From: an uncultured Raoultella sp.
GTDB taxonomy: Bacteria; Pseudomonadota; Gammaproteobacteria; Enterobacterales; Enterobacteriaceae
Length of the DNA: 64,000 bases
NCBI GenBank assembly: GCA_900759445.1
Contig: CAAEVH010000004.1
Location: 1 to 64,000 of the forward strand
Direction of reading: 5' to 3'
Shown here piece after piece: positions 39,065-49,679 of the stretch. Numbering within the stretch: the first letter of the stretch is position 1; every line of letters begins with the position of its first letter. The notes below the pieces were generated by a model. The model ran no database searches, was not told where the DNA came from, and saw only the letters and a program-made list of their open reading frames with translations. A program made the position numbers and the translations under genes.

Positions 39065-40237
39065 CTACGGCTTGTGTCGGAAATAATCGCTCAGGCGCGA
39101 GAAAACGCCGCCTTCGCCGACGGATTCCAGCGTAACCAGAGGCCAATGCGCCACCAGCTTATCCCGATCGTAGAGTTCAATTTCCCCCACACGTTGATGC
39201 GCAGCGATGGGAGCAACTAGCTCTTTCTTATCAAGGATATATTTTGCTTTGATGTTAGGGACTTCTGCTTTAGGCAGGGCCATCCAGAAATCCTGCTCGG
39301 TTCCGAGGCTGATTTTTTCTTTATCGCCATACCAGATGCGTTCAGTGCCAACCTGCTTACCGCTACGCAAAACCTGCACTGTATCGAAGTTGTGTTGCCC
39401 CCATTGCAGCAGTTTACGCGCCTGATCTTCGCGCCCTTTCGCACTCTCCGCCCCCATCACCACTGCAATCAGACGGCGCTGACCATCGACGGCGGAAGCA
39501 ATCAGGTTAAACCCGGCACCGGACGTATGCCCTGTCTTCAGGCCATCTACGTTCATGGTTTTATCCCACAACAAGCCGTTACGGTTTTGCTGTGTGATAC
39601 CGTTCCAGGTAAGGCTTTTCTCACTGTACATATGGTAGAAATCCGGTTCCCCGTGGATGATAGCGCGGGACAGCACGGCCAGGTCGTACGCCGAGCTATG
39701 CTGACCCGGCGCATCCAGACCATGTACCGTTTCAAAATGGGTGTCCTGCAGGTTCAGTTTTTGCGCATAGTTGTTCATCATTGCGACAAACTGCGGCTGC
39801 CCTCCGGCGATGTAATCCGCCAGTGCCACGCAGGCATCATTACCGGAATCAACAATTAACCCACGGCTGAGGTCGCGTACCGAAACGCGATCCCCTTCTT
39901 TCAGGAACATCAAGGATGAACCGACAAATACCGGATTATCTTTTGCCCATGCATCGCGCCCGACGGTCACAATATCTGTCGGACTAATACGCTTGCTGTC
40001 AATTGCGCGATCGACAACATAGCCAGTCATCAGTTTCGTCAGGCTGGCAGGATTGCGCTGCTGGTGTTCATTACCGGCTGTCAGGATTTGGCCCGTGGTG
40101 TAATCCATTAACACCCATGCCCCGGCAGTAATCGCAGGAGGTTGTGGGGCGAAGCTCACGGCATCGCTCGCCCAGGCGGGCGAAAAACTCATCGTTAATA
40201 GTGAAGCGGCAATAAACAAACGGCGTTTCAACAGCAT
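39065..40237 (-). CDS. dacD: D-alanyl-D-alanine carboxypeptidase DacD (PBP6b)
   Basis: DacD trims the terminal D-alanine from peptidoglycan stem peptides in the periplasm. The 390-residue precursor starts with a signal peptide (LLKRRLFIAASL to PAWAS). It has the three penicillin-binding motifs: SLTK, SGN (in VDSGNDACVAL) and KTG (in LKTGHTSGAG). The ATG at 40237 gives the known N-terminus; GAGG lies just upstream. An in-frame start at 40363 would add an implausible leader. Confidence 0.95.
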   Translation of the reverse strand: MLLKRRLFIAASLLTMSFSPAWASDAVSFAPQPPAITAGAWVLMDYTTGQILTAGNEHQQRNPASLTKLMTGYVVDRAIDSKRISPTDIVTVGRDAWAKDNPVFVGSSLMFLKEGDRVSVRDLSRGLIVDSGNDACVALADYIAGGQPQFVAMMNNYAQKLNLQDTHFETVHGLDAPGQHSSAYDLAVLSRAIIHGEPDFYHMYSEKSLTWNGITQQNRNGLLWDKTMNVDGLKTGHTSGAGFNLIASAVDGQRRLIAVVMGAESAKGREDQARKLLQWGQHNFDTVQVLRSGKQVGTERIWYGDKEKISLGTEQDFWMALPKAEVPNIKAKYILDKKELVAPIAAHQRVGEIELYDRDKLVAHWPLVTLESVGEGGVFSRLSDYFRHKP

Positions 40238-40375
40238 GTCCTCAGGAAAGGGAGAAATAGCCGTTCTTTTTACGGAAGTTATGTCGAACAAACATGGATA
40301 AATTGCAAGAAAATGTGACATAAGGCACATTTTCTTGCTATCAGGAAAGGGTTTCAGAGACAAATCTCGCCGGAA

Positions 40376-41143
40376 CTACCCTTTACGCGGCGCGGTCTCT
40401 GCGTGATGACTTCGATGGCGGTGATAACCATCGATCATACTGCGAAAAATTTGCCCTGGCGTGTCACCCAGCGTGCACAGGTAAATATGCGCGCAGATGA
40501 ACAGTAAGCCCACAATCGCTAATGCCATATGCAGCACCAGCATCACCGGCCCCGCTCCTACCACCTGCGGGTAGAGACATAGCAACCCGGTGATGATCAG
40601 TAGTGGAACCAGTGCGTACATGATGGCCAGGTAGGCCAACTGTTGCAGCGGGTTAAATTTGTCCTCTGCCGTTGCGGCAAACGGGTGCGGCTCACCTTTC
40701 ATAATGCCATACAGATAAAAGCGTGTTTGCAGCAGGCAGCGTGATATCAACCCGCTAAATTTCACGCGATAATGGCAGCCGTTGCCGCTGGTTGCGTTTA
40801 TTAACACAAAGCCAATCCAGAAGGCCAGCAATGCGAAGCCACACCAGGTATGTACCTGCACCATTAAGGCCACCGGTCCGACAGAAAAGTGGCCAAACAG
40901 GCCGCTCAGCAGAAGCAGGATAAAGAGCAGCGCATTACCCCAGTGCCAGCGGCGGACCGCCAGCGAATAAAGGTAGTCCCGATGCTCTTCCCCGGTTGCC
41001 GTTTTGGGCGCCAGCATCCGACGTAACAGCGCGTGCGTTACCAGGCCCGCAATCATCAGCACAATAATAACGCCTGCATAAATGAGCCACAGCGGCCAGT
41101 AGTCCGGCGCATAGTTAAGCTCTGCTCCCCAGATAGAATTCAT
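40376..41143 (-). CDS. phsC: Thiosulfate reductase cytochrome b subunit PhsC
   Basis: PhsC anchors the enzyme in the inner membrane and takes electrons from menaquinol. The 255-residue protein has about five hydrophobic segments and histidines placed for haem b binding ([39 protein letters not shown]). It starts in the overlap with the phsB stop. It is the last gene of the phs operon; dacD follows after about 140 bases. Confidence 0.95.
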   Translation of the reverse strand: MNSIWGAELNYAPDYWPLWLIYAGVIIVLMIAGLVTHALLRRMLAPKTATGEEHRDYLYSLAVRRWHWGNALLFILLLLSGLFGHFSVGPVALMVQVHTWCGFALLAFWIGFVLINATSGNGCHYRVKFSGLISRCLLQTRFYLYGIMKGEPHPFAATAEDKFNPLQQLAYLAIMYALVPLLIITGLLCLYPQVVGAGPVMLVLHMALAIVGLLFICAHIYLCTLGDTPGQIFRSMIDGYHRHRSHHAETAPRKG

Positions 41144-41718
41144 ACATTACCCTCCTGATGGATCTCTTTACGCCGATAGACACTTACCGGGCCGCTACGC
41201 GTATCCTGCTGGCGATAAACCTCTTTTTGATTAATCCAGTGCTGAATTTCCGGGTCATCGCGACGACCAAATTTCAGCGCATCCGTCGGACAAACGGAAA
41301 CGCAGGCTGGCGATTGTCCGACCTCCAGGCGAGTATCGGCGCAGAAGTTACATTTGTCGGCAATCCCCGTTTGTGGGTTGAGGTAGCGGACATGGAACGG
41401 GCAAGCGGCAACGCAGTAGTCACAACCAATACAGCGAGACTTATCCACTTGCACAATGCCATTTTCGTCACGAAATGAAGCGCCGGTAGGACAGACGCTG
41501 ACGCACGGCGCATCTTCACAATGCTGACAGGAAACGCGAACAAACTGGAAGTGGGACAGCACTTCGGGTTCATGTTCGGGTGAACGGATCTGCACTTGTA
41601 GGCGACTAAATCCCTCCGGCACGTCATTCAGTACCTTGCAGGCAACCGTACACGCCTGACAGCCAATACAGCGTTTCTCGTCATGCAGCATGACATAAGG
41701 GTTTGTTGATTGATTCAT
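41140..41718 (-). CDS. phsB: Thiosulfate reductase iron-sulfur subunit PhsB
   Basis: PhsB carries electrons from PhsC to PhsA through four [4Fe-4S] clusters. The 192-residue protein has the matching Cys groups: [37 protein letters not shown] and the split CNFC / CVSVCP. The ATG at 41718 is preceded by AAGGAGAACATC and gives the standard start. A longer frame from 41736 would run into the end of phsA. Confidence 0.95.
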   Translation of the reverse strand: MNQSTNPYVMLHDEKRCIGCQACTVACKVLNDVPEGFSRLQVQIRSPEHEPEVLSHFQFVRVSCQHCEDAPCVSVCPTGASFRDENGIVQVDKSRCIGCDYCVAACPFHVRYLNPQTGIADKCNFCADTRLEVGQSPACVSVCPTDALKFGRRDDPEIQHWINQKEVYRQQDTRSGPVSVYRRKEIHQEGNV

Positions 41719-41732
41719 GATGTTCTCCTTTC

Positions 41733-44006
41733 TCATGCCCGACGAAGCGTGACGCCAGCGGTGTGCACCACCGTACCGGAAACCGGACTGGTAACATGCG
41801 GAAGCAAATTACCGCAGTGAATACCGTGCGTCGTCGCCGCGGTTTTAGCTCCCGCCTTGGCGCCAAATCCCATATAAACGAACAGCGTATCGGGTCGTAT
41901 TCCGGCAGTAACTAGCGCTTTGCCTTTTTCCTTACCGGTCGCATTTTCCAGCCAAATCTCATCGCCGTTTTTGATGCCTTTTTCACGGGCCGTTTGCGGG
42001 TGGATCCACACCGCGTTATCCCACATCAGCTCACTCAGCAGTGGTACATATTGCGTCGCGCCGTTGGTATGCACCGCAACTTTTCCCTGAATAAAATAGA
42101 GTTCATTGTCGCCTTTGAGGGCAAAATTGCGGGCGCGCGGAATACCGTAGCCAGGCAAAAGTGCTTCCAGCTCTTCAGAGTAGAGTTCAATTTTTCCAGA
42201 CGGGGATTTAAAGCGCAGTTGCTCGCCATAGGTACCATCGCCGTCAACCGCCACTGCGCCCGGATAACGCGCCACAAACTGACGCACTGCTTCAGGTTCC
42301 CGCAGCAGCAGCGGAATCCCCCACTCCAGATATCCTTTCTGACGCAGTTCAGCGGACAGCGCATGATCGCCATTAAGCTGGTACAGCTGCCGTGTCTGCA
42401 TATCCTGCCAGGGGTAGAACTGCCCAAGGCCTAACTGCACGGCCAGCTCTTTCCAGATTTGCCAGCTCGGACGCGCATCCCCAATCGGCTCTACAACCTG
42501 CTGGCGCAGGGCATAGGCCGGATTCAGGCCCGACATGTCAGAGACTTCTTCATCACGTTCAAGGTAGGTGCATTCGGGTAACAGATAATCGGCATATGCC
42601 GCGCTTTCGCTTAAATAGACATCGCAACTGACCACCAGATCGAGTTGTTCAACGGTTTTGACCAGATCAGGTCGGCAGGTCACGGTTTGGAAAGGATTGT
42701 GGCGGGACATGATCCATCCCTTCACCGGATAGGGTGTCTGGTTTAACACGGCATCGATGATGCTTTGCACCACGCCGCCGCCCGCCGCGATGTACTTGAA
42801 TTGTGGGGCAACCAAATCGATGCGCTGCGCCGTTGGCTTGGGCAATTTGGCATCAGGTTTTGCCAGCACCGGAGCGACCTTCTCTCCGGCCAGCTTATTG
42901 TAGGTCGCCGCGGCTTTTTTCTGGTACAAGCCGCCTTCACGCTCAATATTTCCCAGCAGTGCATTGAGAGTGAAAATCATACGCCGCATATCAATTTCTT
43001 CTTGCGAAAACGTCGCGCGATGGCCAGGGCTGACGATAGCATGAGGCGCACAGGCGGCCATTTCGCGGGTGACCCGAACAATGACATCAGCAGGCACGTC
43101 AGCCTGCTTTTGCGCCCATTCCGGCGTGGTCTCTTGTACTGCTTCTGCCAGTTGGTCAAACCCTGTGGTGTAGCGTGCAACGAAGTCCGCGTCATACAGA
43201 TGTTCATTAATCATGACGTGACACATGGCCATTAACACCGGCAAGTCGCCGCCCGGCTTGAGCGCATGCCATTCATCCGCCTTGCTGGAGAAAACTGACA
43301 AACGGGGATCGAAGCTGACCATTTTTGCGCCCTTTTCCTGCGCGGTCATCAGTTCATGCGTTTCGGCAACCTCAATACCTTCATAGAGATTGTGGCCAAA
43401 AGAGACCATATAACGGGTATTGGCGATATCCATAGCCAAATCGCCACCCATCATCACTTTGGCGGCAATCGATTTTCCGGCAGGGCATGTCGACGCATGC
43501 GTAAAGGTGTTTGGCGATCCAAACGCCGTTGCCAGCTGAAATAAATGACCCGAAAGCGAACCGGATTTGGAAGAGAATACGACCCCCTGAGGACCATGCT
43601 GCGCTTTTATTGCCGTCATTTTTTCAGCAATTTCTTTGTAAGCCTGTTCCCAACTAATAACCTGCCATTCTCCGCTGCCGCGAGGCCCTGTGCGTTTCAT
43701 GGGTTTGACAATACGGTGCGGGTCGTTGACCAGGCTAACACCACTGCCTCCGCGCGCGCAGACACGCGTGCCTTGTTGAGGCGCATTAGGGTTCCCCTGA
43801 ATAAAAACCGTCTTGTTATTAATTACCTGTGCCTGTATTGGGCAACGATAAGAACACATTTCGCACAAGCTTGGCGTCAGGGATGTTTTCCCCTTAATGC
43901 TCTCTGGAGAATTTCGCGCCAGTGCGCCAGGCGGAAAACTGCCTATCGCGCAGGCCGAGCAACCGATACCCACTCCTCGCAAAAAATTACGCCGACTAAT
44001 GCTCAT
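41733..44006 (-). CDS. phsA: Thiosulfate reductase molybdopterin subunit PhsA
   Basis: PhsA reduces thiosulfate to sulfide and sulfite at a molybdenum bis-guanine-dinucleotide site in the periplasm. The 757-residue precursor has a twin-arginine signal ([14 protein letters not shown]), an N-terminal [4Fe-4S] motif ([10 protein letters not shown]) and the likely molybdenum-ligand cysteine in [17 protein letters not shown] precedes the start. With PhsB and PhsC it gives anaerobic sulfide production. Confidence 0.96.
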   Translation of the reverse strand: MSISRRNFLRGVGIGCSACAIGSFPPGALARNSPESIKGKTSLTPSLCEMCSYRCPIQAQVINNKTVFIQGNPNAPQQGTRVCARGGSGVSLVNDPHRIVKPMKRTGPRGSGEWQVISWEQAYKEIAEKMTAIKAQHGPQGVVFSSKSGSLSGHLFQLATAFGSPNTFTHASTCPAGKSIAAKVMMGGDLAMDIANTRYMVSFGHNLYEGIEVAETHELMTAQEKGAKMVSFDPRLSVFSSKADEWHALKPGGDLPVLMAMCHVMINEHLYDADFVARYTTGFDQLAEAVQETTPEWAQKQADVPADVIVRVTREMAACAPHAIVSPGHRATFSQEEIDMRRMIFTLNALLGNIEREGGLYQKKAAATYNKLAGEKVAPVLAKPDAKLPKPTAQRIDLVAPQFKYIAAGGGVVQSIIDAVLNQTPYPVKGWIMSRHNPFQTVTCRPDLVKTVEQLDLVVSCDVYLSESAAYADYLLPECTYLERDEEVSDMSGLNPAYALRQQVVEPIGDARPSWQIWKELAVQLGLGQFYPWQDMQTRQLYQLNGDHALSAELRQKGYLEWGIPLLLREPEAVRQFVARYPGAVAVDGDGTYGEQLRFKSPSGKIELYSEELEALLPGYGIPRARNFALKGDNELYFIQGKVAVHTNGATQYVPLLSELMWDNAVWIHPQTAREKGIKNGDEIWLENATGKEKGKALVTAGIRPDTLFVYMGFGAKAGAKTAATTHGIHCGNLLPHVTSPVSGTVVHTAGVTLRRA

Positions 44007-44403
44007 ATAACCTCCTGTTATTAGATATATCCAATTATTATATGGTGTTTAAATTATTAATTTTTAACCTCACTCACATTTCATTAGAATATAGAGCAGC
44101 TAACCGCCAAAATAAAAACCCATTGTTTATAAAAGAATTTTAAAATTTCCAGAACACAACAAATCAGCACCAAATAACAATAATGGTTCTCATTTATATT
44201 ATTTATCAGCTCATAGATTTCAGACAATTTATTCCAGTAATTTCCCTTAACAGTGCAAAATTTATTAATCAATTCTATTAAAGCCTGTTCATCTCAATTT
44301 TATTGCGTACATCATTCAGCATTGATAATCGCTTTGCTGATTACCTCGCTATTTTTTGGTATTCTTGGACGAGCGCTAAATTGATCCCGGACATAACTGA
44401 ACA
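44007..44403. promoter_or_regulatory. Divergent phsA-sbcB intergenic region
   Basis: This 397-base stretch is much more AT-rich than the genes on both sides and has no credible gene; the longest frame (62 codons, minus strand, 44084-44272) lacks a ribosome site and looks like chance. It must contain the phsA and sbcB promoters. I looked for FNR half-sites (TTGAT / ATCAA) and saw only isolated halves, no full site. Confidence 0.5.
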
Positions 44404-45828
44404 ATGAATGACGGCAAGCAGCAACCTGGTTTTCTCTTTCACGATTACGAGACCTTTGGTACCCATCCGGCGCTGGACAGACCCGCGCAATTTGCGGCTA
44501 TCCGCACAGATAGCGATTTCAACATTATCGGTGAACCTGAAGTCTTTTATTGCAAACCCGCAGATGACTATCTGCCGCAGCCTGAGGCGGTGCTGATAAC
44601 CGGTATCACACCGCAGGAAGCGCGTGAAAAAGGAGAAAATGAAGCCGCCTTTGCTGCGCGCATCCACGCCCTGTTCACCGTGCCGAAAACCTGTATCCTG
44701 GGCTATAACAACGTGCGCTTCGATGATGAAGTGACGCGCAACATCCTGTATCGCAATTTCTACGATCCCTATGCCTGGAGCTGGCAGAACGATAATTCAC
44801 GCTGGGATCTGCTGGATGTGATGCGCGCCTGCTATGCCTTGCGTCCTGAAGGAATTAACTGGCCGGAAAACGACGACGGCTTACCCAGCTTTCGCCTGGA
44901 GCATTTGACCAAAGCCAACGGTATTGAACATGCCAATGCCCACGATGCGATGGCCGATGTATACGCCACAATTGCGATGGCGCAATTAGTGAAGTCGCGC
45001 CAGCCGCGCCTGTTTGATTATCTCTACAGCCATCGCAATAAGCACAAGCTGGCCGCACTGATTGATGTCCCGCAAATGAAGCCGCTGGTCCATGTTTCGG
45101 GGATGTTCGGCGCATGGCGCGGCAACACCAGTTGGGTGGCGCCATTAGCCTGGCATCCTGAGAATCGCAACGCGGTAATTATGGTCGACTTAGCCGGTGA
45201 TATTTCACCGCTGCTTGAACTGGACAGCGACGCGCTGCGTGAGCGGCTCTACACTGCTAAGGCTGATCTGGGAGATAACCCAGCCGTGCCGGTTAAACTG
45301 GTGCACATCAACAAATGCCCGGTACTGGCACAGGCGAATACCTTGCGCCCGGAAGATGCCGATCGCCTTGGCATTAACCGCCAGCATTGTTTGGATAATC
45401 TCAAAATACTGCGCGAAAACCCGCAGGTTCGCGACAAAGTGGTGGCCATCTTCGCCGATGCGGAACCCTTTACGCCATCAGATAACGTAGACGCACAGTT
45501 GTACAATGGTTTTTTCAGCGATGCCGATCGTGCCGCGATGAAAATCGTCCTGGAAACTGAGCCGCGCAATTTACCGGCGCTGGATATCTCCTTTGTCGAT
45601 AAGCGCATTGAAAAGCTGCTGTTTAACTACCGCGCACGTAACTTTCCCGGCACGCTGGATGAAGCCGAACAGCAGCGCTGGCTGGACCATCGTCGTCAAA
45701 TATTCACGCCGGAGTTTTTGCAAAATTACGCCAATGAATTGCAGATGCTGAGCCAGCAATATGCAGATAACAAAGGGAAACTGATGCTGCTGAAGTCACT
45801 CTGGCAGTATGCGCAAGAGATTGTATAA
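44404..45828 (+). CDS. sbcB: Exodeoxyribonuclease I SbcB
   Basis: SbcB degrades single-stranded DNA from the 3' end and acts in recombination and mismatch repair. The 474-residue protein has the DEDD exonuclease motif FHDYETFGTHP near the N-terminus (Asp15, Glu17) and the later acidic motif NAHDAMADVYATIAMA. The C-terminal SH3-like and helical domains make up the rest. It is the only plus-strand gene between pduX and the his operon. Confidence 0.97.
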   Translation: MNDGKQQPGFLFHDYETFGTHPALDRPAQFAAIRTDSDFNIIGEPEVFYCKPADDYLPQPEAVLITGITPQEAREKGENEAAFAARIHALFTVPKTCILGYNNVRFDDEVTRNILYRNFYDPYAWSWQNDNSRWDLLDVMRACYALRPEGINWPENDDGLPSFRLEHLTKANGIEHANAHDAMADVYATIAMAQLVKSRQPRLFDYLYSHRNKHKLAALIDVPQMKPLVHVSGMFGAWRGNTSWVAPLAWHPENRNAVIMVDLAGDISPLLELDSDALRERLYTAKADLGDNPAVPVKLVHINKCPVLAQANTLRPEDADRLGINRQHCLDNLKILRENPQVRDKVVAIFADAEPFTPSDNVDAQLYNGFFSDADRAAMKIVLETEPRNLPALDISFVDKRIEKLLFNYRARNFPGTLDEAEQQRWLDHRRQIFTPEFLQNYANELQMLSQQYADNKGKLMLLKSLWQYAQEIV

Positions 45829-45840
45829 CTCCCACGTATA

Positions 45841-45873
45841 AAAAAACCGGAGAACATGTCTCCGGTTTTTTTT
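45841..45873. terminator. Bidirectional terminator between sbcB and plaP
   Basis: CCGGAGA (45847-45853) and TCTCCGG (45859-45865) form a stem with loop ACATG. It has six A before and eight T after, so both strands have a T run. It can end transcription of sbcB from the left and plaP from the right. Confidence 0.93.
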
Positions 45874-45888
45874 ATCTAAATACAGTTA

Positions 45889-47250
45889 TTACGCGATATC
45901 TTCGTCGTACTGTGGCACCGGGTTACGGAAGCTTTTGGTCACGCAAGCCAGGTAAATCAGACCAATAGCGGCCCAGATCAGACCCAGAACCATTGAGCTC
46001 TCTTCCAGGTTCACCCACAGCGCACCAACGGTCAGCGCACCGCACATAGGCAGGAACAGATACTGGAAGTGGTCTTTCAGCGTCTTGTTACGCTTCTCAC
46101 GGATCCAGAACTGGGAGATCACCGACAGGTTAACGAAGGTAAACGCCACCAGCGCACCGAAGTTAATCAGTGCCGTCGCCATCACCAGGTCGAAGTTAAT
46201 TGCCAGCAGAGCAATCGCACCAACCAGAATGATGTTCATGGACGGAGTACGCCATTTCGGGTGGACATAACCGAAGAAACTTTTCGGGAACACACCGTCA
46301 CGCCCCATCACATACATCAGACGCGCTACGCCTGCATGCGCCGCCATACCTGAAGCCAGTACGGTAATGGTAGAGAAAATCAGCGCGCCGACCTGGAAGA
46401 ACTTACCAGCGACATACAGCATGATTTCCGGCTGCGAAGCGTCCGGATCCTTGAAGCGTGAGATATCCGGGAAGTACAGCTGCAACAGATAGGTGGAGAC
46501 GATAAAGATCAGGCCACCAATCAGCGCGGTCAGGAAAATCGCCCGTGGGATCACACGTTCAGCGTCTTTGGTCTCTTCAGACAGGTTGCTGATACCGTCA
46601 AAACCGGTGAACGAGAAGCACAGGATAGTCGCTCCCGTGATCATCGGGATCACATGCGCATCACCTGACCAGAACGGACGGCTGCTCGCCAGCGTACCGG
46701 CACCTTCCCCTTCGAACACGCCATAAACGACCATGCCGAGGATCACTGCAATCAGCACCACCTGCAACAACACGATGACGGTGTTGAAATTCGCAACAGA
46801 TTTCAGACTGCGCAGGTTAAAGGCGGTCATAAAGGCCACCAGCGCCACCACGAATATCCATGACGGTATCGACGGCACCAGAGCTTCAAAATAAATTTTC
46901 GCCAACAGAATGTTGATCATCGGTGCGAACAGGTAGTCCAGCAGTGATGACCAACCCACCATAAAGCCAACGGTCGGGCTAATGGATTTCTGGGCATAAG
47001 TGTAGGCAGAGCCTGCAGACGGATAGCGACGCACCAGTTTACCGTAGCTCAGTGCGGTAAAGAGGATGGCGATCAGTGCAAAGGCGTAAGCTGTCGGGAC
47101 GTGACCATCGGTCATTCCTGATACGATACCGAATGTATCGAACAGCGTCATCGGCTGCATATAGGCAAGGCCCATCATGACAACCGGAACCAGCGTAAGC
47201 GTTTTACGTAATTCCACGCGAGAGGTGTTTGGAGTAGCGTTATGCGACAT
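45889..47250 (-). CDS. plaP: Putrescine importer PlaP (YeeF)
   Basis: PlaP is an amino-acid/polyamine/organocation permease that takes up putrescine by proton symport, linked in E. coli to surface motility. The 453-residue protein has about twelve hydrophobic segments (for example [37 protein letters not shown]) and is nearly the same as E. coli PlaP as I remember it. The 269-base gap upstream holds its promoter region and the yeeY terminator. Confidence 0.96.
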   Translation of the reverse strand: MSHNATPNTSRVELRKTLTLVPVVMMGLAYMQPMTLFDTFGIVSGMTDGHVPTAYAFALIAILFTALSYGKLVRRYPSAGSAYTYAQKSISPTVGFMVGWSSLLDYLFAPMINILLAKIYFEALVPSIPSWIFVVALVAFMTAFNLRSLKSVANFNTVIVLLQVVLIAVILGMVVYGVFEGEGAGTLASSRPFWSGDAHVIPMITGATILCFSFTGFDGISNLSEETKDAERVIPRAIFLTALIGGLIFIVSTYLLQLYFPDISRFKDPDASQPEIMLYVAGKFFQVGALIFSTITVLASGMAAHAGVARLMYVMGRDGVFPKSFFGYVHPKWRTPSMNIILVGAIALLAINFDLVMATALINFGALVAFTFVNLSVISQFWIREKRNKTLKDHFQYLFLPMCGALTVGALWVNLEESSMVLGLIWAAIGLIYLACVTKSFRNPVPQYDEDIA

Positions 47251-47398
47251 GGTTATCCCCCATTACGGCGAAAACCGTCGCGTAAGCAAAAAATTGCCCC
47301 ATTTTTTGTTAATCCTCAGCGACAACAACTGTCGATTTTTAAGTAAGTATCTATCCGGTACGAAGCCCGGCCTCTTTTATGAATGATTGGTTTGATGC

Positions 47399-47432
47399 AA
47401 AAAAATAACCGACGCGTATTAAAACGTCGGTT
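47399..47432 (-). terminator. Terminator after yeeY
   Basis: On the minus strand an 8-bp stem (AACCGACG / CGTCGGTT) with a 10-base loop is followed by A and seven T. It lies about 90 bases after the yeeY stop codon and before plaP, so it should prevent yeeY transcripts from entering plaP. Confidence 0.8.
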
Positions 47433-47519
47433 AATGTCATTTTTTGCAAGCGGCGTATTTTGCACTAATTTGGAGAGAAATAACAAGAGATTGAAGCTAC
47501 TACAAAAGAATATTTTTTC

Positions 47520-48449
47520 TTAACTGATTGATTTATCAGCAGCCGTTTTAACGTACACCCCCGCAATAGCACTATTTGCTAAAATCTCATCCCGCCACCA
47601 GGCACTGGCCAACCCGGCAGTCTGTTCATTCCAACCTATCCACACGGGTTCAAAGATAATTTGTGCGACCACCTTTTTCTCAATCAGAGCGCCACTCTCC
47701 AGAAATCGCTGTGCCAGGTAGCGCGGAATATAGCCGCATCCCAGACCACTGATTTGCAGTTCCAGCTTGGTTTTGAAGTCAAAAACGGTGATGGCTTCCT
47801 GATCGTCAAGCACCTGGGAGCCGGAGACGTTGGCATGCTGTGCATTGTCGCCCACCACAATCGCGCGAAAACGCCGAATAGTGCGACGATTCAACGGCTC
47901 CTGTTCCTGCGCCAGCGGATGATGCGACGCAACCACAAACACCTGCTCCAGAACCCCTAGCTGCGCAAAGCCAAATTCGCTCGCGGCAGGCGGTTCATGC
48001 GTGGCGCCGACAATAATATCTGCCCGCCCCTGAGTAAGGGCATCCCAGGAGCCGCCCAGCACGCCATTGATAAATTTCAGGCGCGTCACACTGTGGTGTT
48101 GATAGAAAGATTCGATGAGAGGGGCCAGCAGCGAAAAGGGAAACGTATCATCTACGCCAATAACCAGTTCATTCTCCCAGCCTTCGTGAAGTTTAATCGC
48201 CTGCTTTTCGAGTTCGCGGACGGTGTGCAACACCTCCCGCCCCTTTTCCAGCAGCATCTGCCCGGTACGGGTAAACTTAGCCCGATGTCCGCTGCGATCG
48301 AGTAGCTGAATATTAAGATCGCTTTCCAGCTTATGGACGGTGTAGCTAAGCGCAGACGGCGTCTTAAACAATTTTGCCGACGCCGCAGCGAAACTGCCCT
48401 CTTTTTCCAACGCATCGAGGATGATAAGAACGTCCAGCAGTGGTTTCAT
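47520..48449 (-). CDS. yeeY: LysR-family transcriptional regulator YeeY
   Basis: YeeY is a LysR-type DNA-binding regulator of unknown target. The 309-residue protein has an N-terminal winged helix-turn-helix (GSFAAASAKLFKTPSALSYT; HKLESDLNIQLLDRS) and a C-terminal substrate-binding domain of two lobes (ELVIGVDDTFPFSLLAPLI onward). The neighbour plaP, transcribed the same way, is a possible target, but nothing in the sequence proves this. Confidence 0.94.
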   Translation of the reverse strand: MKPLLDVLIILDALEKEGSFAAASAKLFKTPSALSYTVHKLESDLNIQLLDRSGHRAKFTRTGQMLLEKGREVLHTVRELEKQAIKLHEGWENELVIGVDDTFPFSLLAPLIESFYQHHSVTRLKFINGVLGGSWDALTQGRADIIVGATHEPPAASEFGFAQLGVLEQVFVVASHHPLAQEQEPLNRRTIRRFRAIVVGDNAQHANVSGSQVLDDQEAITVFDFKTKLELQISGLGCGYIPRYLAQRFLESGALIEKKVVAQIIFEPVWIGWNEQTAGLASAWWRDEILANSAIAGVYVKTAADKSIS

Positions 48450-48489
48450 ACTCGCCCCCTGGCGGTATCAGCGGCACTCTGCTGGTCTG

Positions 48490-49314
48490 TCACTCCATCG
48501 GCATCACCAGCGGGTCAGGATACTGGTACTCAAACCCAAGCTCGTTACAAATACGGTTGCCATCAATGACTTTACCTTTACCGTTATCCTCATTACCACG
48601 AAATTCCGGCGGCTCCATCCCCAACTGGCGGGCCATCTGTGGATAGAACACATTGCGCGCCGGATGCATAGGCGCACATATATTATAGATGTGTCCCCCT
48701 TTTGGCGCTTGCAGCAGCAAAGAGATGGCGGAAACCACATCATCCAGATGCACCAGATTGACGCCATGGTGTCCATCTGGCGCCGTCTTGCCAGCGAAAA
48801 AACGACCAGGATGTCTTCCCGGGCCGACAAGTCCGGCCAGGCGCAAAATATCCACCGAAGTGCCGGGTAAATTGTGCAACCAGTCTTCAAGTTCTTTCAA
48901 AACGCGACCACTTGCCGTGACCGGGTTACGCGGAGTCCCTTCTTTCACGATGCCTTGTGCATCGCCATAGACCGACGTCGAACTGGTAAAAATAATCCGC
49001 GGGATACGGTACGCCAGCGCACTGTCGACCAGCTCCTGCATAGCCTGCAGGTAAAATGTCTCCCCCGGACCGCTACGGCGCGCAGGTAGCGTAATAACCA
49101 GCGCGTCGGCGTCCATCAGTGCGTCGAGATCGTCTGTCTCACAGACCAGTTCAGGCTCCAGGCGCAGCGAGTAGCTCTCTATACCACTCATGCGGGCCGC
49201 TTCCACCCCATCCAATGTGGTTTTGCTGCCGGTAACCTGCCAGCCTCTCGCCGCCAGCGACATAGCTAACGGCATGCCTAACCAACCTAAACCGACAATT
49301 GCGACCTTTTTCAT
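48490..49314 (-). CDS. yeeZ: NAD(P)-binding epimerase-like protein YeeZ
   Basis: YeeZ is an SDR-type nucleotide-sugar-epimerase-like protein of unknown substrate. The 274-residue protein begins with a Rossmann motif (VAIVGLGWLGMPLA). It has FTSSTSVYGDAQG in the active-site region, where Ser and Tyr suggest a working SDR site, and RLAGLVGPGRHP. I chose the ATG at 49314, preceded by GGAGAGAAGG, over a longer frame from 49473 that would run back through the his promoter side. Confidence 0.93.
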   Translation of the reverse strand: MKKVAIVGLGWLGMPLAMSLAARGWQVTGSKTTLDGVEAARMSGIESYSLRLEPELVCETDDLDALMDADALVITLPARRSGPGETFYLQAMQELVDSALAYRIPRIIFTSSTSVYGDAQGIVKEGTPRNPVTASGRVLKELEDWLHNLPGTSVDILRLAGLVGPGRHPGRFFAGKTAPDGHHGVNLVHLDDVVSAISLLLQAPKGGHIYNICAPMHPARNVFYPQMARQLGMEPPEFRGNEDNGKGKVIDGNRICNELGFEYQYPDPLVMPME

Positions 49315-49419
49315 GCCTTCTCTCCTGACTTTTGGCCTATAACGCAAGGCTACGCTAGCCCACAGTGGCTGACAATTCATAGTATCAATATGAAATGAAT
49401 TAATGATCAAAAAAAGCCC

Positions 49420-49449
49420 TTGCTTTCCGTAGCTAAAGTGGTTTAGGTT
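49420..49449 (+). promoter_or_regulatory. his operon promoter
   Basis: TTGCTT (49420-49425) and TAGGTT (49444-49449) are spaced by 18 bases and match the known his promoter boxes of E. coli and Salmonella, including the following TTAAAAGACATCA. Transcription would start near 49457, before the leader peptide. In relatives this promoter is stimulated by ppGpp during starvation. Confidence 0.85.
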
Positions 49450-49488
49450 AAAAGACATCAAATGAATAAACATTCATCGAGAAAATTT

Positions 49489-49536
49489 ATGACACGTGCT
49501 CAATTCAAACACCATCATCACCATCATCCTGACTAG
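49489..49536 (+). CDS. hisL: his operon leader peptide HisL
   Basis: This 15-residue leader peptide (MTRAQFK, six His, Pro, Asp) controls the his operon by attenuation: when charged His-tRNA is scarce, the ribosome stalls on the histidine codons and the terminator downstream does not form. The E. coli and Salmonella peptides, as I remember them, have seven consecutive His; here there are six (CAC CAT CAT CAC CAT CAT). Confidence 0.95.
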   Translation: MTRAQFKHHHHHHPD

Positions 49537-49597
49537 TCTTTCAGGCGATGTGTGCTGGGAGACATTTAAATCTTCCAGCGGTGCATGAGCGTATGAG

Positions 49598-49634
49598 AAA
49601 GCCCCCGGAAGATTTCTTCCGGGGGCTTTTTTTT
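49598..49634 (+). terminator. his attenuator terminator
   Basis: A perfect 14-bp stem (49599-49612 with 49615-49628) closes on a 2-base turn and runs into eight T (49627-49634), forming the terminator before hisG. Upstream, TCTTCCAGCGGTGCATGAGC and the leader-peptide region can form the competing structures of the attenuation switch. Confidence 0.95.
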
Positions 49635-49679
49635 GTGCGTGACCCAAACTGATTCAGACAGGATAACGAGGAATAAAGA

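Noticed and set aside
44084..44272. 62-codon frame in the phsA-sbcB gap
   Set aside because: AT-rich, with no ribosome site and no resemblance to a known protein; likely chance.
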